Made by a program: the position numbers and the translations under genes. Under the pieces are notes generated by a model. The model saw nothing but the letters and a program-made list of their open reading frames with translations. It ran no database searches and was not told where the DNA came from. 64,000 nucleotides of DNA from Bactericera cockerelli (lineage: Eukaryota; Arthropoda; Insecta; Hemiptera; Triozidae), in the NCBI GenBank assembly GCA_024516035.1, contig CM044961.1, positions 3,710,702-3,774,701 of the forward strand, written 5' to 3'. This document shows, one piece after another, positions 61,842 through 64,000 of this stretch (positions are counted from its first letter, which is position 1; every line of letters starts with the position of its first letter).

Positions 61842-62379
61842 ACTCTAATAGCACATAATGGTCACACGAGCACACACCTCATTAGTTTAAGTTACAAGGA
61901 TTATGGTATTGTTTCTTTCAAATGAAGAACAAAAATTACCAACTAGCTTTTCCCAGTGCTAATTTATCGATAAACACAGGGTTACCGCCACCTGGACCCA
62001 ATTAATGAAAATATTTCAGCAGAGCAAGGATAAACACACAGTAATTGCTCAGTTTTCCAAGACTTTACGGTGGATAAGTGTGACTCTTCTAGCTTCTCTT
62101 GAAAAAAAGTCTCAAGACACCATTTCAAGTCCGACTCGATTTCTGTCTTGACACAAAAAAAACAGATTCATAAGAACAGTTTTGTTTTCAAGACAGTTAA
62201 AAGTTCAAGATATGTGTGAATCTTCTTACTGCGGAACTTTGTTTTGAAAAAAAGTCTCAAGACAATATTTCAAGTCTGACACGATTTCTGTCTTCAGACA
62301 AAAAAGAAGAAGAAGAAGAAAAAAATACATTCATAAGTACAGTTTTGTTTTCAAACACAGTTAAAAGTTTACAGATAGA
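61842..62379. other. No gene; duplicated segment
   Basis: GAAAAAAAGTCTCAAGACA, TTTCAAGTC(C/T)GAC and CGATTTCTGTCTT occur near 62100 and 62247, about 147 bp apart, a local tandem duplication. Confidence 0.6.
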
Positions 62380-62522
62380 TATCATATTTGTGCTTATCAC
62401 TTTCGTGATATCACAAAAACTCGAAATCGCTTTACTAAATCCACGCTGAAACCGGGACTTGAACCACCGCGACCTCCAGGTTACAAGTCCGCCGCCTTAT
62501 CGATCAAGCTACTGAGGTCGGT
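62380..62522 (-). mobile_element. T1 SINE just upstream of the odorant receptor
   Basis: Reverse complement: GACCTCAGTAGCTTGATCGA, GACTTGTAACCTGGAGGTCG, GTGGTTCAAGTCCCGGTTTC. It ends about 110 bp before the receptor ATG. Confidence 0.88.
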
Positions 62523-62633
62523 TGTTTTCAAGACAGTCTTGAGCATTTTCTTCAGTCGGACTCGGAATCATTCATAAATACCGGGTGGTGTCTTAGTGTT
62601 CCAACGACGTTCTCACAGGTACAAGTTTTCGTG

Positions 62634-63545
62634 ATGTATTCAAATCTGAGGGAACCACCACCCATATCTTTTCTTTTACTTCTACTCGAAACGTTGGGCT
62701 TGATCAATTTCAATCGCAGAAAACACGACTGGCAAAACAAAATACAAGAACTCTACTGTTGGTTTCAAATTCTGCTGACCACGATTTTCTTGTTCGGTCA
62801 CATGTACTACACGATCTGTTTATTTGGGGAATCGGAATCGGAATTTGTTCGCTGTCTTAATGAAGGTATTTATATATTAATGTACTATGTTTCATATCTT
62901 ATTGTGTATAGAAATTCTAACCAATTGAAGGAACTGGAATTGTTCATGCATCACTCCTTCAGCCACGCGGACTCTGACATCATCAACAAATACAGTCGCA
63001 GAATGCGCGCATTTATCAAAACATTGATATCTGTCTATTGCATCCTTTTAGTGGCGAATATATGGGACACACTGTCATCAAATGAAATCAGTTTTCATCA
63101 AAAATATCCATACGTCGAGCCGGAAGATCTGATGTCATCGAAAATATTCTTTTTTTTCCTCACGGTCATGGGGGTGGACTATTTCATCATGATAATTTCC
63201 TACGTGAACTTTATTCCCTGTGTCATATTCGACCTGGTCGCTCAGTACACTATCCTGTGCAAGTACGCTGAGAAACTGGGTGTTCAACATTACGACTTGG
63301 AAGGGAAAGAAATCGTCTACATAGATATTGAACAGAATAAGTATGTTCTTCGTTTGAAAACGTTGAGTCAACCTAAAGTAAGAACAGGTGCAAGTCAGGA
63401 TAATTCTAAAGTAGGATCTGTTGGAAGCCAGGATAATTATGGTTTACAGACCCACTTCTACACTCAAGGGAGAAAAACTTACGAAGAGAATTATTTGAGG
63501 CAAATAACCAAGTTTCACCAGAAACTCCTAAAATTTCAAGGAGAG
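62634..63545 (+). CDS. Insect odorant receptor (7tm_6), N-terminal exon (partial)
   Basis: Insect ORs are inverted-topology seven-helix ligand-gated cation channel subunits working with Orco in sensory neuron membranes. This exon gives about 304 residues from the ATG at 62634. Hydrophobic segments lie near residues 11-24, 40-66, 75-94, 126-147 and 171-208, fitting the first four membrane helices. The end, YLRQITKFHQKLLKFQGE, resembles the conserved intracellular helix before TM5 in this family. It stops at a good donor (GAG then GTGAGT) at 63546. The C-terminal exons are not in the window. The loop at about residues 239-283 is long, with a duplicated SQDN motif. A GTG sits directly before the ATG; ATG is chosen. 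It is not Orco by sequence. Confidence 0.82.
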
Positions 63546-63576
63546 GTGAGTATTAATAATTTCTATGATGCACAAT

Positions 63577-63720
63577 ATCTATGACGAGGGAAAGAAATGG
63601 ATTCAGGAGATAGGAAAAAAGGTGACTGAGAAGACAGGTAATGCTAATGCTGCCAGTGTATTGGGAGCATTACCGTCAGAAGAATAGACTTCCATGTTCT
63701 ATCTGTAACATTTAATATAA
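63577..63720 (+). mobile_element. LINE 3' end (C-terminal ORF2 remnant), R1-like
   Basis: An open frame from 63577 to the TAG at 63685-63687 encodes DEGKKWIQEIGKKVTEKTGN followed by NAASVLGALPSEE. This resembles the extreme C-terminus of R1/Jockey-type LINE ORF2 proteins (motif GNAASVLG). An AT-rich 3' UTR with TAATATAAATATATTTATC follows. It begins about 30 bp after the odorant receptor donor, so it lies in that intron. A second copy is at 7325-7545 on the other strand. Confidence 0.6.
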
Positions 63721-63744
63721 ATATATTTATCAAAAAAAGGTCAT

Positions 63745-63925
63745 TATTTTTTCCCTAAAAGATGAGTGTTTCACAGCCTTTTTATTTCGTAGCCATGAAA
63801 CAGGAGCTACTGTAGACGCTTGTTGTCTGTGTTGTAGCTTGCCCATCCCGTAGTACCTATGCCTCCCCTCTGATGGGCGAGAAGTAACACAATACTCCCC
63901 TTCAGATGCTAGGTCAACATCACTT
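63745..63925 (-). mobile_element. T3 SINE fragment joined to a LINE 3' end
   Basis: On the minus strand this reads the T3 body: CACAATACTCCCC, GCCTCCCCTCTGATGGGCG, CTGTTTCATGGCTACG and GTGAAACACTCATC. It abuts the LINE end at 63577-63720 through TTTTTTCCCTAAAAGATGAG. The same junction occurs at 7290-7330. Confidence 0.7.
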
Positions 63926-64000
63926 TCATATTATTCCTTTTTTAAACACAAAGGGCTGTGGAAGGATGGTTTTATTTCCAAGCGTAGTTTTTTTTAAATT

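Overview
This looks like a nuclear window from an arthropod, most probably an insect. The evidence is an intron-containing cytoplasmic-type actin gene, a 7tm_6-type insect odorant receptor exon, GT-AG introns, and very abundant short retroposons. The sequence is AT-rich; only the actin and PDXDC1-like exons are GC-rich. I could not fix the order; a hemipteroid is only a guess.

Layout. 0-13 kb is almost wholly repeats: a 1.6 kb polypyrimidine tract, tRNA-headed and 5S-rRNA-headed SINEs, a 188-bp poly(A) retroposon, MITEs and CT microsatellites. 13-44 kb has no convincing coding exon. It holds two candidate upstream promoters/non-coding exons (about 13.6 and 20.0 kb), several minisatellites, a 533-bp hAT-like MITE with a perfect 8-bp target duplication, a 1.1 kb inverted-repeat element, and a Helitron sitting inside a 90-bp tandem array. 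44.7-51.0 kb carries a six-coding-exon cytoplasmic actin gene on the + strand. It encodes the full 376 residues except for one missing base in the first coding exon. Three of its splice boundaries are tandemly duplicated. 57.4-59.9 kb carries the last three exons of a PDXDC1-like gene on the - strand. 62.6-63.5 kb carries the first large exon of an odorant receptor on the + strand, with an old LINE 3' end just past its donor site.

Repeat families used below: T1 (tRNA-headed, tail near AACACAAATATGATAA), T2 (tail GGGCTTACTGCTGG...GCAGTATAAATAAGG), T3 (body with CACTTCTCGCCCATCAGAGG and a terminal GTGAAACACTCAT), T4 (CCTCGTGAGGAC after a tRNA-like head), T5 (tRNA-headed, sharing its body with the 5S family), 5S (5S-rRNA-headed), R188 (starts GGGTTGGGTGGAAGAG, ends AATAAAG plus poly A), and C (ends in (CAA)n). 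Names are local to this report.

The three genes show no functional link. The most unusual things are the splice-junction-centred duplications in actin, the modular sharing of SINE heads and bodies, and several nested insertions where filled and empty sites can both be read in the window.
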